Shown piece after piece: positions 63,601 to 64,000 of a DNA stretch of 64,000 nucleotides; position 1 is the first letter of the stretch, and each line of letters opens with the position of its first letter. Source of the stretch: Bugula neritina (Eukaryota; Bryozoa; Gymnolaemata; Cheilostomatida; Bugulidae). The position numbers were made by a program, and so were the translations under genes. The notes beneath the pieces were generated by a model. That model saw only the letters and a list, made by a program, of their open reading frames with translations, was not told the origin of the DNA and did no database searches. Where the stretch lies: assembly GCA_964035545.1 (NCBI GenBank), contig OZ037769.1, forward strand, positions 17,656,078 through 17,720,077, given 5' to 3'.

Positions 63601-64000
63601 GGTTTGGGGTTTGGGGGTTTGGGGTTTGGGGTTTGGGGTTTGGGGTTTGGGGTTTGGGGGTTTGGGGTTTGGGGTTTGGGGTTTGGGGTTTGGGGTTTGG
63701 GGTTTGGGGTTTGGGGTTTGGGGTTTGGGGTTTGGGGTGGGGTTTGGGGTTTGGGGTTTGGGGTTTGGGGTTTGGGGTTTGGGGTTTGGGGTTTGGGGTT
63801 TGGGGTTGGGGTTTGGGGTTTGGGGTTGGGGTTTGGGGTTTGGGGTTTGGGGTTTGGGGTTTGGGGTTTGGGGTTTGGGGTTTGGGGTTTGGGGTTTGGG
63901 GTTTGGGGTTTGGGGTTTGGGGTTTGGGGTTTGGGGTTTGGGGTTTGGGGTTTGGGGTTTGGGGTTTGGGGTTTGGGGTTTGGGGTTTGGGTGTTTGGGG
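54678..64000 (+). repeat. TTTGGGG tandem array, over 9.3 kb: candidate telomere
   Basis: About 1,330 units of TTTGGGG start abruptly after GAGTGTG at 54,677 and run to the window edge. The G-rich strand reads 5' to 3' toward the right, the polarity of a telomere at a right-hand chromosome end. The first 3.8 kb (54,678 to about 58,488) is perfect as far as I can read. Beyond that, unit-length variants appear (GGG, GGGGG, TT, TTTT) plus a few substitutions (TAT at 61,971; TGT at 63,333; GGGGTGGGG near 63,734; GTGTTT near 63,991). The motif would form G-quadruplexes. Alternatives are a telomere-like satellite, or an array over-extended in assembly. No TTAGGG array is seen anywhere in the window. 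Confidence 0.97.

Noticed and set aside
54678-64000. Any coding or regulatory reading of the TTTGGGG array
   Set aside because: A pure 7-bp repeat; open frames through it are arithmetic consequences of the repeat.

Overview
The window looks like AT-rich nuclear DNA from an invertebrate animal, possibly an early-branching one such as a sponge; the species cannot be fixed from the sequence. The signs are GT..AG exons scattered in non-coding DNA, satellites, a decayed invertebrate-type LINE, a terminal-inverted-repeat element, segmental duplications, and no operons or bacterial signals. Almost no long open frames exist; coding content must be read as short exons.

Layout. 1-5.5 kb: mostly featureless AT-rich DNA, with a fold-back repeat and a tentative minus-strand gene end (2,665-3,778). 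5.6-8.5 kb: one decayed LINE with a reverse transcriptase and a restriction-like endonuclease, ending in AAT repeats. 8.5-13.3 kb: low-complexity DNA with degenerate triplet and hexamer texture. 13.4-25.0 kb: a proposed plus-strand gene of seven coding exons whose phases all agree, encoding about 155 residues with one membrane segment near the C-terminus. One of its introns would be only 26 nt, and another is 8.7 kb and holds a 26-bp satellite, a 5.1-kb satellite of 49/51-bp units and a 35-bp repeat. 25.06-28.02 kb: a 13-bp minisatellite split by a 2,565-bp inverted-repeat element carrying a tRNA-like pol III unit; removing the element and one AT restores the repeat register.

28.25-52.05 kb: a duplicated locus, one plus-strand copy facing a head-to-tail series of complete and partial minus-strand copies. 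Each unit has a CpG/E-box promoter-like start and several exon-like blocks with splice signals but no shared reading frame. At the centre of the palindrome (32.8-35.5 kb) lie two inverted fragments of a proteasome beta-7 (PSMB7)-like gene, both damaged.

52.05-54.68 kb: AT-rich DNA with a short CpG-rich promoter-like block. 54,678-64,000: more than 9.3 kb of TTTGGGG running to the window edge with the G-rich strand pointing outward, as at a chromosome end. This is the most striking feature: a candidate non-canonical telomere, or else a telomere-like satellite.
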